Part shown: piece by piece, positions 27,663 to 36,021 of the stretch
How the letters are laid out: every line of letters starts with the position of its first letter
Numbering within the stretch: position 1 is the stretch's first letter
From: Streptomyces sp. YIM 130001
Lineage (GTDB): Bacteria; Actinomycetota; Actinomycetes; Streptomycetales; Streptomycetaceae
DNA length: 64,000 nucleotides
Direction of reading: 5' to 3'
Assembly (NCBI RefSeq): GCF_003574445.1
Contig: NZ_KZ984566.1
Location: 1 to 64,000 of the forward strand
Notes under the pieces: model-generated
Database searches by the model: none
Told to the model about the DNA's origin: nothing
What the model saw: the letters and a program-made list of their open reading frames with translations, nothing else
Made by a program: the position numbers and the translations under genes

Positions 27663-29123
27663 TCACTTCTTGCTGTCGATGACCGCCTGCATGACGTTCT
27701 TCGCGATCGGGGCGGCCAGGCCGCCACCGGAGATGTCACCGCGGTCCGCGTCACTGTCCTCGACGACCACGGCGACCGCGACCGGCGAACCGTCGTCGGT
27801 CTTCGCGTACGAGATGAACCAGGCGTACGGCTTCTCGCTGTTGTCGACACCGTGCTGCGCGGTACCGGTCTTGCCGCCCACCGTCGCGTCCGAGAGCTGC
27901 GCGGAGGTTCCGGTGCCGTCCTTGACGACCGTCTCCATCATGTCCTGCAGCTTCTGCGCGTTCGCCTCGGAGAGCGGGCGGCTCAGCTCCTTGGGGCTGG
28001 TCTTCGAGATGGTGTCGAGGTTCGGCGCCTTCAACTCGTCGATCATGTACGGCTGCATCAGCGCACCGTCGTTGGCGATCGCGGAGGTGACCATCGCCAT
28101 CTGCAGCGGGGTCGTCGCCGTCTCGAACTGTCCGATGGACGACAGCGCGGTCTGCGGCGCGTCCATCTTCGTCGGCCAGACCGAGGCGTTCGCGCGGACC
28201 GGGATGAACTGCTCCTTGTTGAAGCCGAACTTCTCCGCGGTCTCCTGCATCTTCTCCCGGCCGAGGTCGGCGCCGACCTTGCCGAAGACGGTGTTGCACG
28301 ACACCCGCAGCGCCTCGCGCAGGGTGGCGTCCTCGCAGGGCAGATCGCCCTCGTTCTTCAGCACCGTCTTCGTGTTCGGCAGCGTCCACGGCAGCGGCGA
28401 GTCCGTCTTGTCGTCCGGGCCGTCGTACTGATCGTGCTCGAGCGCGGCGGCCGCCGTGACGACCTTGAAGGTCGAGCCGGGCGGGTACGTCTCACGCAGC
28501 GCACGGTTGACGTTCGGCTTGTCCGGGTCCTTGGACAGCTCAGCCCAGGCCTTCTCGTCGTCCTTCGAGTTGCCCGCGATCTTCGACGGGTCGTACGACG
28601 GTGTGGAGGCGAGCGACAGGATCTTGCCGGTGGACGGCTCGATGGCCGCGACGGCGCCCTTCTTGTTGCCCAGGCCCTCGAAGGCGGCGCGCTGGGCGGC
28701 GCCGTTCAAGGTCGTCACCACGTTCCCGCCGGCCTGGTTCTTGCCGGTGATCATGTCGAGGGTGCGGCGGAAGAACAGCCGGTCGTCGTTGCCGGTGAGG
28801 ATGCCGTCCTCGAGGTTCTCGATCTGCGTGGCCCCGTACGCCTGCGAGGCGAAGCCGGTGACCGGCGCCCACATCGGGCCGTCCTTGTACGTCCGCTTGT
28901 ACGCGAAGTCGCTGCCCGTGGTCCGCTTCGACCCGGTGATCGGCTTGCCGTCGACGATGATGTCGCCGCGCTCCTGGGCGTAGCGCTCGATCAGCACGCG
29001 GCGGTTCTTCTCGTGCGTACGCAGTTCGTCGGCCTGCACGTACTGCAGCCAGTTGTCCCGGATCAGGAGCGCGAGGACGAGCAGTCCACAGAAGATCGCG
29101 ATCCGGCGCAGGGGCTTGTTCAC
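27663..29123 (-). CDS. pbpA: Penicillin-binding protein 2 / PbpA (transpeptidase)
   Basis: Monofunctional class B penicillin-binding protein cross-linking peptidoglycan, expected to pair with the SEDS protein encoded directly upstream. The 486-residue protein has an N-terminal anchor (RIAIFCGLLVLALLI), a dimerisation region, and the transpeptidase motifs STFK (active Ser near 217), SCN (near 275) and KTGT (near 416). The start overlaps the ftsW/rodA stop by 4 bp. The next gene, pknB, follows after 147 bp. Confidence 0.95.
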   Translation of the reverse strand: MNKPLRRIAIFCGLLVLALLIRDNWLQYVQADELRTHEKNRRVLIERYAQERGDIIVDGKPITGSKRTTGSDFAYKRTYKDGPMWAPVTGFASQAYGATQIENLEDGILTGNDDRLFFRRTLDMITGKNQAGGNVVTTLNGAAQRAAFEGLGNKKGAVAAIEPSTGKILSLASTPSYDPSKIAGNSKDDEKAWAELSKDPDKPNVNRALRETYPPGSTFKVVTAAAALEHDQYDGPDDKTDSPLPWTLPNTKTVLKNEGDLPCEDATLREALRVSCNTVFGKVGADLGREKMQETAEKFGFNKEQFIPVRANASVWPTKMDAPQTALSSIGQFETATTPLQMAMVTSAIANDGALMQPYMIDELKAPNLDTISKTSPKELSRPLSEANAQKLQDMMETVVKDGTGTSAQLSDATVGGKTGTAQHGVDNSEKPYAWFISYAKTDDGSPVAVAVVVEDSDADRGDISGGGLAAPIAKNVMQAVIDSKK

Positions 29124-30532
29124 GGCCGTACCACCTGGGTCATCTCGGCGTCGGGGTTCGGGGCGGGGGCCGGGGCCGGGCGGCGGGCGGTGTCACTGAT
29201 CCTTATGAGGATGCCGATCAGGGCCCAGTTGGCGATGACGGAGGAACCGCCGTACGCGACGAACGGCATGGTCATACCGGTCAGCGGAATCAACCCCATC
29301 ACGCCGCCGGCCACGACGAAGACCTGGATGGCGAAGGCGGCCGACAGGCCGACCGCGAGGAGCTTGCCGAACGGGTCGCGGGCGGCCAGCGCGGTGCGCA
29401 CTCCCCGCTCCACGATCAGCCCGTAGAGCAGCAGGAACGCCATCATCCCGGCCAGACCGAACTCCTCGCCCACGGTGGCGAGGATGAAGTCGGAGTTGGC
29501 GGCGAAGCCGATCAGGTCGGAGTTGCCCTGGCCGAGGCCGGTGCCGAGGACACCACCGGAGCCGAACGCCATCAGGGAGTTGGCGATCTGGTCGCTCTGC
29601 GCCATGACGGTGTCGGAGAACGGGTTCAGCCAGGCGTCGACGCGCTGCTTCACGTGCGGCTCGAACGTGGCCACACCGACCGCGCCGGCGCCCGACATCA
29701 GCAGGCCGAACACGATCCAACTGGTCCGCTCCGTGGCGACGTAGAGCATCACGACGAACAGGCCGAAGAACAGCAGGGACGTACCGAGGTCAGTCTCGAA
29801 GATCAGGATGAGCAGGCTCATCGCCCACACGGTGATGATCGGCCCGAGGTCACGCCCGCGCGGCAGGTAGATGCCCATGAACCGTCGGCTCGCGAGCGCC
29901 AGCGCGTCCCGCTTCACCATCAGGTACCCGGAGAAGAACACCGCGATGATGATCTTCGCGAACTCACCGGGCTGAATGGTGAACGGGCCGATGCTGACCC
30001 AGATCTTCGCGCCGTTCACCGCCGGGAAGAACACCGGCAGGATCAGCAGGACGAGCGCCACCGCCATCGAGATGTAGGTGTACCGCTGCAGAATCCGGTG
30101 GTCCTTGAGGATCAGCAGCACGGCCACGAACAGGGCGATACCGATCGCCGAATACATCAACTGATTCGGAGCGTCCGGCGTGAATCCGCCGAACAGGTCC
30201 TGCGCACGCTGCTGCAGCCGCTCCGACTGGTCGAGCCGCCAGATCAGTACCAGCCCCAGCCCGTTCAGCAGCGTGGCCAGGGGCAGCAGCAGTGGGTCCG
30301 CGTACGGCGCGAAGCGGCGCACCACCAGGTGGCCGACCGCCGCGAGCAGGCCGAGCCCGATGCCGTAGCCGAGCATGCCGGTCGGCACCTCGTCGTTGAT
30401 GGCGAGGCCGACGTTGGCGTACGCGAAAACGGGGATGACGACCGCGAACACCAGGAGCGCGAGCTCCGTGTTACGCCGGCTCGGTGCCCCGATCGCGCCG
30501 ATCGTGGACGTATGTGACGTACTGCTGCTCAT
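29120..30532 (-). CDS. SEDS-family peptidoglycan glycosyltransferase (FtsW/RodA)
   Basis: A 470-residue polytopic membrane protein with about ten to twelve helices that polymerises lipid II. Diagnostic stretches are KIWVSIGPFTIQPGEFAKI, GTSLLFFGLF near the catalytic Asp (ETDLGTSL), and LIPLTGMTMPFVAYGGSS. It is coupled to pbpA by a 4-bp overlap, the usual SEDS-PBP pair. It lies 21 bp after pstP. Position in this cluster matches RodA of M. tuberculosis; whether it acts in septation or sporulation rather than elongation here is not decidable. Confidence 0.95.
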   Translation of the reverse strand: MSSSTSHTSTIGAIGAPSRRNTELALLVFAVVIPVFAYANVGLAINDEVPTGMLGYGIGLGLLAAVGHLVVRRFAPYADPLLLPLATLLNGLGLVLIWRLDQSERLQQRAQDLFGGFTPDAPNQLMYSAIGIALFVAVLLILKDHRILQRYTYISMAVALVLLILPVFFPAVNGAKIWVSIGPFTIQPGEFAKIIIAVFFSGYLMVKRDALALASRRFMGIYLPRGRDLGPIITVWAMSLLILIFETDLGTSLLFFGLFVVMLYVATERTSWIVFGLLMSGAGAVGVATFEPHVKQRVDAWLNPFSDTVMAQSDQIANSLMAFGSGGVLGTGLGQGNSDLIGFAANSDFILATVGEEFGLAGMMAFLLLYGLIVERGVRTALAARDPFGKLLAVGLSAAFAIQVFVVAGGVMGLIPLTGMTMPFVAYGGSSVIANWALIGILIRISDTARRPAPAPAPNPDAEMTQVVRP

Positions 30533-30553
30533 GACGTGGAAATCCCCCTGCGC

Positions 30554-32074
30554 CTACTGCTTGCCGCACAGCGAAACCAGTTTCTTCTCGTCGTCCGAGA
30601 AGCTGGGAAGCGGTGTGGGAGTGGGCGCCTTCTTGTCGGACTTCCCGTTGCCCGAGGGCGAGGCGGGATCCGTGGGCTTCGCGGTCTGAGGGGCCGTGCC
30701 GGTCGTACCGCCGGCCTCGCCCTCGCCGGTGCCCGCGTTCTTCTCGCGCTCCTTGGCGACGCGCTCCGCTTCCTTCTCGCAGGCGCTCGCCTGCACCTCG
30801 AGCTCGCGGACCTTGGTGCGTGCGTCGTCCAGGCTGCTCTCGGTGATGCTCCCCTCGACCTGCTTGCGCTGGTACGGAGGCAAGTACTTGAGTTCGATAC
30901 CGGGGTGATCCTGTTCGACCTTCGACAGATCGACCCAGCCGAGGTCCTGGCTGATGCCGCGGTACAGCGCCACATGGTCGTCCTTCGAGCCCACGTAGTA
31001 CTGCGTCTGCGTCCAGCGGTAGCCCGCGTACAGACCGCCCCCGACCACCGCGAGAGCGAGCGCGATCAGCAGCGACCGCTTCAGCCACCGGCGCCGGCCG
31101 CGCGGCTGGACGAAATCCTCTTCGTCGTACGGGCCGTAGCCACCCTCGGGAACGTACGCATCCGGCTCACCGCTGCCGGGAGGACCGAAACCGCCGCCCG
31201 ACGGCTGCGGAGGCACCGGACGGCCGAGGCCCGCCGCGCGCCCCGCCGGGGTCTGCATCGCACCGCCGTCGCCCGACTGCTGCTGGTTCTCCGCGACCGC
31301 GCCCACCACGACCGGGGTGTCCACCAGCTGGCCGGCCAGGGTGTCACCGCCGTCGATGTCGAGGACGTCGGCGACGATCACCGTCACGTTGTCCGGGCCG
31401 CCGCCGCGCAGGGCGAGCTGGATCAGCTCCTGCACGGTCTCCTGCGGGCCCTGATAGCTGGCGAGGGTCTCCTCCATCGTCTGGTCGGAGACAACCCCTG
31501 ACAATCCGTCGGAACAGATCAAGTACCGGTCGCCCGCGCGGACTTCACGGATCGACAGATCCGGCTCCACATGGTCACCACTGCCGAGCGCGCGCATCAG
31601 CAAGGAGCGCTGCGGGTGCGTGGTGGCCTCCTCCTCGGTGATCCGCCCCTCGTCGACGAGACGCTGCACCCAGGTGTGGTCCTGCGTGATCTGGGTCAGC
31701 ACCCCGTCCCGCAGCAGGTACGCCCGGGAGTCTCCGACATGCACCAGACCGAGGCGCTGGCCGGTCCACAGCAACGCGGTCAGGGTCGTACCCATGCCCT
31801 CGAGCTGCGGGTCCTCCTCGACCATCACGCGCAGCTGGTCGTTCGCCCGCTGCACGGCCTGCCCGAGCGACGTCAGGATGTCCGAACCCGGAACGTCGTC
31901 GTCGAGCTGGACGAGGGTGGAGATCACCTCCGAGCTCGCCACCTCGCCGGCGGCCTGACCCCCCATGCCGTCGGCGATGGCGAGCAACCGCGGACCGGCG
32001 TAACCCGAGTCCTCGTTGCCCTCGCGGATCATGCCTTTGTGCGATCCGGCGGCGAAGCGCAGTGACAGACTCAT
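30554..32074 (-). CDS. pstP: PP2C-type Ser/Thr protein phosphatase
   Basis: Membrane-anchored phosphatase opposing PknB-type kinases. The 506-residue protein has PP2C motifs GNEDSGY (metal-binding Asp), ADGMGG, GDSRAYLLRDG, SDGLSGVV and GGPDNVTVIV in the first 240 residues, a Pro/Gly-rich linker, a transmembrane helix near 335-355 (LLIALALAVVGGGLYAGYRW) and an extracellular tail with two Cys residues. MSLSLRFAAGSHKGMIREGNED is the family start, so ATG 32074 is chosen over a GTG 45 bases upstream whose ribosome-binding site is too close. Confidence 0.95.
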   Translation of the reverse strand: MSLSLRFAAGSHKGMIREGNEDSGYAGPRLLAIADGMGGQAAGEVASSEVISTLVQLDDDVPGSDILTSLGQAVQRANDQLRVMVEEDPQLEGMGTTLTALLWTGQRLGLVHVGDSRAYLLRDGVLTQITQDHTWVQRLVDEGRITEEEATTHPQRSLLMRALGSGDHVEPDLSIREVRAGDRYLICSDGLSGVVSDQTMEETLASYQGPQETVQELIQLALRGGGPDNVTVIVADVLDIDGGDTLAGQLVDTPVVVGAVAENQQQSGDGGAMQTPAGRAAGLGRPVPPQPSGGGFGPPGSGEPDAYVPEGGYGPYDEEDFVQPRGRRRWLKRSLLIALALAVVGGGLYAGYRWTQTQYYVGSKDDHVALYRGISQDLGWVDLSKVEQDHPGIELKYLPPYQRKQVEGSITESSLDDARTKVRELEVQASACEKEAERVAKEREKNAGTGEGEAGGTTGTAPQTAKPTDPASPSGNGKSDKKAPTPTPLPSFSDDEKKLVSLCGKQ

Positions 32075-32199
32075 GCGCACCTCGCCCGTCGGCTCCGGGT
32101 ACATCCGCACGGTGCCCACCCTCCGGTCGGGAGCGCGCTCCGGTCGTGTTCGACCGCGTCGGCCCGCTCACTCCGCTCGCGCTTATTCATGTCGTGGCA

Positions 32200-32709
32200 C
32201 TACTTCCGCAGCTCGATGACGGTCTTGCCGATGCGAATCGGCGCGCCGAGCGGAATCGGGGTCGGTGTCGTCAGCCGGGCCCGGTCGAGATACGTGCCAT
32301 TGGTGGACCCGAGGTCCTCGACGATCCACTGACCGTCCCGGTCCGGGTAAATCCTGGCATGCCTGCTGGACGCGTAGTCGTCGTCCAGCACAATCGTGGA
32401 ATCGTGCGCCCGGCCCAGCGAGATCGTCTGGCCCTGGAGCGCCACTGTCGTGCCCGTCAGCGTCCCCTCCGATACGACCAGCTTGCTCGGCGCACCGCGG
32501 CGCTGACGTCCCCCCTGCTGCTGTCGCTGCTGCGGAGGAGGCGCCGAGGGAGCCCCCTGCTGGCGCGGCGCCGCATTCCGCCGGGAACCGCGCTGCGTGA
32601 CACGTGTGCCGAACAAGTCGCTGCGGATGACCTGGACGGCCACGATCACGAACAGCCACAGGACGGCCAGGAAACCCAGCCGCATGACCGTCAGGGTCAG
32701 CTCTGACAT
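32200..32709 (-). CDS. fhaB: FHA-domain protein FhaB type
   Basis: A 169-residue membrane protein: an N-terminal helix (LTVMRLGFLAVLWLFVIVAVQVI) and, after a Gln/Arg-rich linker, a C-terminal forkhead-associated domain binding phosphothreonine, with GRAHDSTIVLDDDYASSRHARI and DLGSTNGTYLD. Related proteins in M. tuberculosis bind the phosphorylated PBP/PknB system. It follows fhaA by 10 bp and precedes pstP by 125 bp. Confidence 0.93.
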   Translation of the reverse strand: MSELTLTVMRLGFLAVLWLFVIVAVQVIRSDLFGTRVTQRGSRRNAAPRQQGAPSAPPPQQRQQQGGRQRRGAPSKLVVSEGTLTGTTVALQGQTISLGRAHDSTIVLDDDYASSRHARIYPDRDGQWIVEDLGSTNGTYLDRARLTTPTPIPLGAPIRIGKTVIELRK

Positions 32710-32719
32710 TGCCCCCGCT

Positions 32720-33568
32720 TCACCCTTCGGCTTGCCGGTAAATGATGGTGGTGCTGCCCACGACGATCCGCGAGCCGTCGCGGAGCGTAGCGCGGGTGCC
32801 GTGCTGTCCGTCCACCACGATGCCGTTGGTGGACCCGAGATCCTGGATCGTAGAGGGCGTTCCGGTCCGGATCTCACAGTGCCGGCGCGAGACGCCGGGG
32901 TCGTCGATCCGCACATCGGCGTCGGTGCTGCGGCCCAGCACCATCGTCGGGCGGGAGATCTGATGGCGGGTGCCGTTGATCTCGATCCAGCGCCGCGTCT
33001 GGGCGCCGGGCACGGGAGCCGCACCGGGCTGTCCGGCCTGGGGGTGTGCAGAAGCCGGTCCGGGACCGCCACCGGGCGGCGGAGCGGCCGGCATGGGAGG
33101 CGCGGCCGACGGCGGGTAACCGTAGCCACCGCCACCGCCCGTGGGCGGCGCCGGGGCCGGCGCCGGGCCGGGACCCGGACCGGCCTGCGAGGCGCTGGAC
33201 GCGAGCGTCCGGCTGCGCACCCGGTACAGCCCCGTGTCGAGGTCGTCGGCCTTCTCCAGATGGACCTTGATGGGGCCCATGAAGGTGTAGCGCTGCTGCT
33301 TCGCGTAGTCCCGCACCATCGCCGACAGTTCGTCGCCGAGCTGGCCCGAGTACGGGCTCAGGCGCTCGAAGTCGGGTGTGCTGAGCTCCACGATGAAGTC
33401 GTTCGGTACGACGGTCCGTTCGCGGTTCCAGATCGTCGCGTTGTTGTCGCACTCCCGCTGGAGGGCGCCCGCGATCTCGACCGGCTGGACCTCGGACTTG
33501 AACACCTTGGCGAAGGTGCCGTTGACCAGACCTTCGAGCCGCTGCTCGAACTTCTTCAGGACTCCCAT
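32720..33568 (-). CDS. fhaA: FHA-domain protein FhaA type (DUF3662-FHA)
   Basis: A 282-residue cytoplasmic adaptor. The N-terminal DUF3662 domain (GVLKKFEQRLEGLVNGTFAKVF to about residue 125) is followed by a Gly/Pro-rich linker and a C-terminal FHA domain with GRSTDADVRIDDPGVSRRHCEI and DLGSTNG. Known FhaA proteins regulate lipid II flipping and cell-wall synthesis. GGAGGAGG before ATG 33568 makes this start secure. It is the first gene of the minus-strand cell-wall signalling cluster; its promoter should lie in the 33.57-33.70 kb spacer. Confidence 0.95.
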   Translation of the reverse strand: MGVLKKFEQRLEGLVNGTFAKVFKSEVQPVEIAGALQRECDNNATIWNRERTVVPNDFIVELSTPDFERLSPYSGQLGDELSAMVRDYAKQQRYTFMGPIKVHLEKADDLDTGLYRVRSRTLASSASQAGPGPGPAPAPAPPTGGGGGYGYPPSAAPPMPAAPPPGGGPGPASAHPQAGQPGAAPVPGAQTRRWIEINGTRHQISRPTMVLGRSTDADVRIDDPGVSRRHCEIRTGTPSTIQDLGSTNGIVVDGQHGTRATLRDGSRIVVGSTTIIYRQAEG

Positions 33569-33842
33569 GGGGCACCTCCTCCGGTCGTAGTCATCCTGGT
33601 ACTGCTTACTGATCGTATCCACGCGCCGCGAAAACGGCTGGTTCCCCTTCTGCGGCCTGTGGATAGGTGTTGCCTCTCACACGGATCGTAGAGGGGGGCC
33701 CGAGCCAGTGTCCCGCACCCGCGATGGTCCCCTCCACGGACCGGTGCATGCACGCCCCTGCGGATGCGCTCCCCGCACACCTGCCCCTGGCCCGTCAGGG
33801 CACTTCCGGGGCCGGCCCGGGTGCGACCGGACCTTGCCTGAT

Positions 33843-33920
33843 CGGGCTGTGGACCTGGTTGTACCGAGCTGTGGATCTTGCCTTACCGAGCTGTGGACCT
33901 GGTTGTACCGAGCTGTGTGC
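33843..33920. repeat. 22-bp tandem repeat, 3.5 copies
   Basis: Units start at 33843, 33865, 33887 and 33909 (partial) with consensus CGAGCTGTGGACCTGGTTGTAC; copies 1 and 3 differ at one base and copy 2 is diverged. Each unit contains a TGTGGA(C/T) core resembling half of a reverse DnaA box. It lies in the otherwise gene-free 33569-34115 stretch between fhaA and tRNA-Leu; apart from this repeat and promoter elements I see no gene in that stretch. Confidence 0.85.
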
Positions 33921-34115
33921 GAGGCCACTGAGTGACCAGCGGTCGAGAGTCGGATCCGTGCCCGCGCCCCCGTCGCAGGCGCCCGCCGACAGCCCTTCCC
34001 GACCAAAGCTGCCCGCCGGAACGGATGTGAATCCCACCTGTGCACCGTGCTAATCTTCTGGAAGTCGCCAGGCGCTCAGCCCACACTTGTGGACGAGCAG
34101 GCGGCAGCACCCAAT

Positions 34116-34199
34116 GCGCGGGTGGCGGAATAGGCAGACGCGCTGGATTCAGGTTCCAGTGCCCGAAAGGGCGTGGGGGTTCAACTCCCCCCTCGCGCA
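34116..34199 (+). tRNA. tRNA-Leu (CAG)
   Basis: An 84-nt class II tRNA. Acceptor GCGCGGG (34116-34122) pairs with CTCGCGC (34192-34198, one G-U), discriminator A at 34199; the anticodon loop TTCAGGT sits between CTGGA and TCCAG with CAG at 34150-34152; a long variable arm (TGCCCGAAAGGGCG) and T-arm GGGGGTTCAACTCCCCC follow. TAATCT at 34051-34056 is a likely -10. Confidence 0.97.
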
Positions 34200-34237
34200 C
34201 AGCGGAGCACCGACGATTCGGTGTTCTGAGCAACGAC

Positions 34238-34279
34238 GGAACGGTCGTCATCGTGATCACGATGACGACCGTTCCTTTT
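34238..34279 (+). terminator. Perfect 38-bp palindromic terminator after tRNA-Leu
   Basis: Positions 34238-34256 are the exact reverse complement of 34257-34275 (19-bp arms, no interruption), followed by TTTTG. The stem begins GGAACGGTCG and ends CGACCGTTCC. It closes the tRNA-Leu transcript. The 102 bp after it to 34377 hold three tandem copies of the heptamer CGCTGTC at 34321-34340 and no gene. Confidence 0.85.
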
Positions 34280-34377
34280 GTTGTCTCGCGGTGCCGGGCG
34301 TCGGCGTCAGCCGGCGGACCCGCTGTCCGCTGTCCGCTGTGAGGTCCCTCTCACCGCACTCGTCTCCCGCGGCACGC

Positions 34378-34777
34378 TCACTCACTCAGGACCTCGGCGA
34401 TCTCCCACATGTGGCCCGACGGGGTAGGCGAAGGCGGCGGTGCGGCGACCCCGGGGGCGGTCGACCGGTCCGTTGAGGAGCGTCATGCCGCGGCTCTCGA
34501 GCTGGGCGCAGACCGCGTTCGCGTCGGCCACCTCGATGGTCATCAGCGACCGCGGGCCCGCGGTCGGGCCGCCGACGGCGGCGGGTGTGACGAGCTCGGG
34601 TGCGTTGGCCACCCTGAGCACGTTCACCATCAGGCCGCCGAGCTCGAACACCGCGGAGTCCTCGTTGTCGTAGACGCCTTCAAGCCGAAGACATCCGTAT
34701 AGAAGGCCGCCGTATAGAAGGCCGTCCGTATAGAAGGCCTTCGTGGCGGCCAAGTCCTCGGTGAACAGGGTGATCAC
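34378..34777 (-). pseudogene. VOC (glyoxalase-fold) family protein, frameshifted
   Basis: The N-terminal reading MITLFTEDLAATKAFYTD and downstream GVYDNEDSAVFELGGLMVNVLRV are a vicinal-oxygen-chelate protein of about 125 residues. Two kinds of damage are visible. Near residue 18 a 15/16-bp segment is triplicated (adds 31 bp) and one base is lost just after, so the frame is restored with an odd insert (GLLYGGLLYGCLRLE). Near the C-terminus an extra C in GGGCC shifts the frame; removing it gives HMWEIAEVLSE and a stop at 34378, the expected family ending. Sequencing error is possible for the single-base change but not for the triplication. Confidence 0.75.
34695..34737. repeat. Triplicated 12-mer inside the VOC gene
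   Basis: CCGTATAGAAGG occurs exactly at 34695-34706, 34710-34721 and 34726-34737, spaced 15 and 16 bp. It is a recent-looking tandem expansion within a coding sequence. Confidence 0.9.
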
Positions 34778-34925
34778 GCGAGCTGGTTCAGGCCCTGGAT
34801 CATGCGGCCTCCTTCTCTTCTGTCCCGCGCGGCTGGTTATGGCTGGTTCTGGCCGGTCTCTCGGTGCTGTCGGTACGGATCGCCTCCCGCGTCCACGGGA
34901 GAACGCGACGGCAGGCGCGCGGGAA

Positions 34926-35513
34926 TCACGTCAGGACCAGTCGGCGTCGGCCGTCGACGAGTTCGCGGGCGGCGTCCAGGTGGCCCGCGTGGCAGGCGGT
35001 CTCGGTGATGACGTGCAGGACGACGTCGCGCAGGATGTGAAGGTGCGGTTCGCCGAACAGGTCGCGGGGCCACCCGGCGGGCACGGCGCCGGCGGGCGTA
35101 CCGGCGATCACGGCATCGGAGAGCCCGGTCTCCCTGCGATACGCGTCCAGCACGTCGCCGGCCGGCACCTCCGGAGCCGCCCGCCAGGCTTCGTCGCCAC
35201 TCGTCAGGCTTCGTCGCCACCCGCCAGGATTCGTCGCCGCTCGTCAGACCGGCGATGACCTGCCCGTCCCCGGCAACGACCGCACGGAACCAGAAACGCT
35301 CCACGTCCAGCGTCAGATGCCGGACCACCCCCAGGCAGTGTCGGCCAGAGGGCAGCACGGGCCACTGCAGCGCCTCGGAACTGAGCCCGTCGAGGGTGCC
35401 GAGAACGTGGCGCCGCTGCCCTCGAGGACCCTGACGAGCGCCCTGATCTCCCCATCCTCATCCTCGCCCGGCACGACCGGCATCGGCTCGCTCGGAGTAT
35501 CGGCCAAGGCCAC
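34926..35513 (-). pseudogene. DinB/DUF664 family protein, broken by a 20-bp triplication
   Basis: Three frames together spell one DUF664 (DinB-like metal-dependent) protein of about 180 residues. Segment 1 from GTG 35513 reads EDEDGEIRALVRVLEG. Restoring one lost G (GAGGGGCAG) leads into segment 2, LGTLDGLSSEAL...VLPSGRHCLGVVRHL with ERFWF. At 35181-35240 a 20-bp unit is present three times; deleting two copies (40 bp) joins GDESWR directly to AAPEVPAGDVLDAYRRE and then HILRDVVLHVITETACHAGHLDAAREL, the conserved C-terminal metal-site region. So one deletion and one tandem expansion disabled it. Its neighbour is the damaged VOC gene. Confidence 0.78.
35181..35250. repeat. 20-bp tandem repeat, 3.5 copies
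   Basis: Units begin at 35181, 35201, 35221 and 35241 (half unit) with consensus (C/T)CG(C/T)CAGGCTTCGTCGCCAC. Removal of two units restores the DUF664 frame. Confidence 0.9.
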
Positions 35514-36021
35514 CTCGTATCCCCTGCAGCCGTACGGGGCTTCTCCCGTGCCCGGGACGGACGACCCGGGCGACGCTCATCCAGCCGCGGATGCGGGCAG
35601 AGCTCAACGCCCGTGACGACCGCCGGACCCGAGCGCTCGTCCGCTACCTCGGCGGTGCACGTACGCGACACTGCGCCGCAGCCTGCCCCTCCGGCCGACC
35701 GGCGCGAACCGGTGCCCGCGCTCACGATGTCCTTGTACGTACTCGCCGGGAGCCGCCCGCAGCAGTGCGCACGCTTCGGACAGCGTCGAGGAGTCGGGAC
35801 GGGATGCCGGTACGGGATGGAGAGCCGCGAGGAGGCGTCACGCACGAAAGGACCGCACAGGCGGCAGGACCCCAGCGGCCGAACGGGACAACGGCGGGCG
35901 TCTGACGACCGCCCTGTGGACAAGTTATCCACAGGCTCTGACGCCCTTCCCCACCCGCAGGTAGCGTCTTCCCCAGTCGAAACGCGCCACCGGCGCCGGA
36001 GCAACGGGGGAGGCGGTCCAC
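35514..36021. other. 508-bp gene-free stretch before the DUF2252 gene
   Basis: Open frames on both strands lack ribosome-binding sites and family features, and none could be recognised. The only structured element is the DnaA-box pair at 35915-35933. GGGGGAGG at 36005-36012 belongs to the next gene. Confidence 0.4.
35915..35933. promoter_or_regulatory. Head-to-head pair of perfect DnaA boxes
   Basis: TGTGGACAAGTTATCCACA contains a perfect reverse box (35915-35923) and a perfect forward box (35925-35933) one base apart, forming an interrupted palindrome about 90 bp upstream of a DUF2252 gene. Confidence 0.65.

Noticed and set aside
29641..29660. TTCACGTGCGG within the ftsW/rodA gene as a parS site
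   Set aside because: Only the left half matches; the right arm lacks GAAAC.
33658..33666. TGTGGATAG near the fhaA promoter as a DnaA box
   Set aside because: A single one-mismatch box; too weak to call on its own in a genome with many such matches.
33843..33920. CRISPR-like array
   Set aside because: The 22-bp units are directly contiguous with no unique spacers, and no cas genes occur in the window.
10684..34199. tRNA genes as attachment sites of integrated elements
   Set aside because: No integrase gene and no second copy of any tRNA 3' end was seen downstream of tRNA-Ile, tRNA-Ala or tRNA-Leu.
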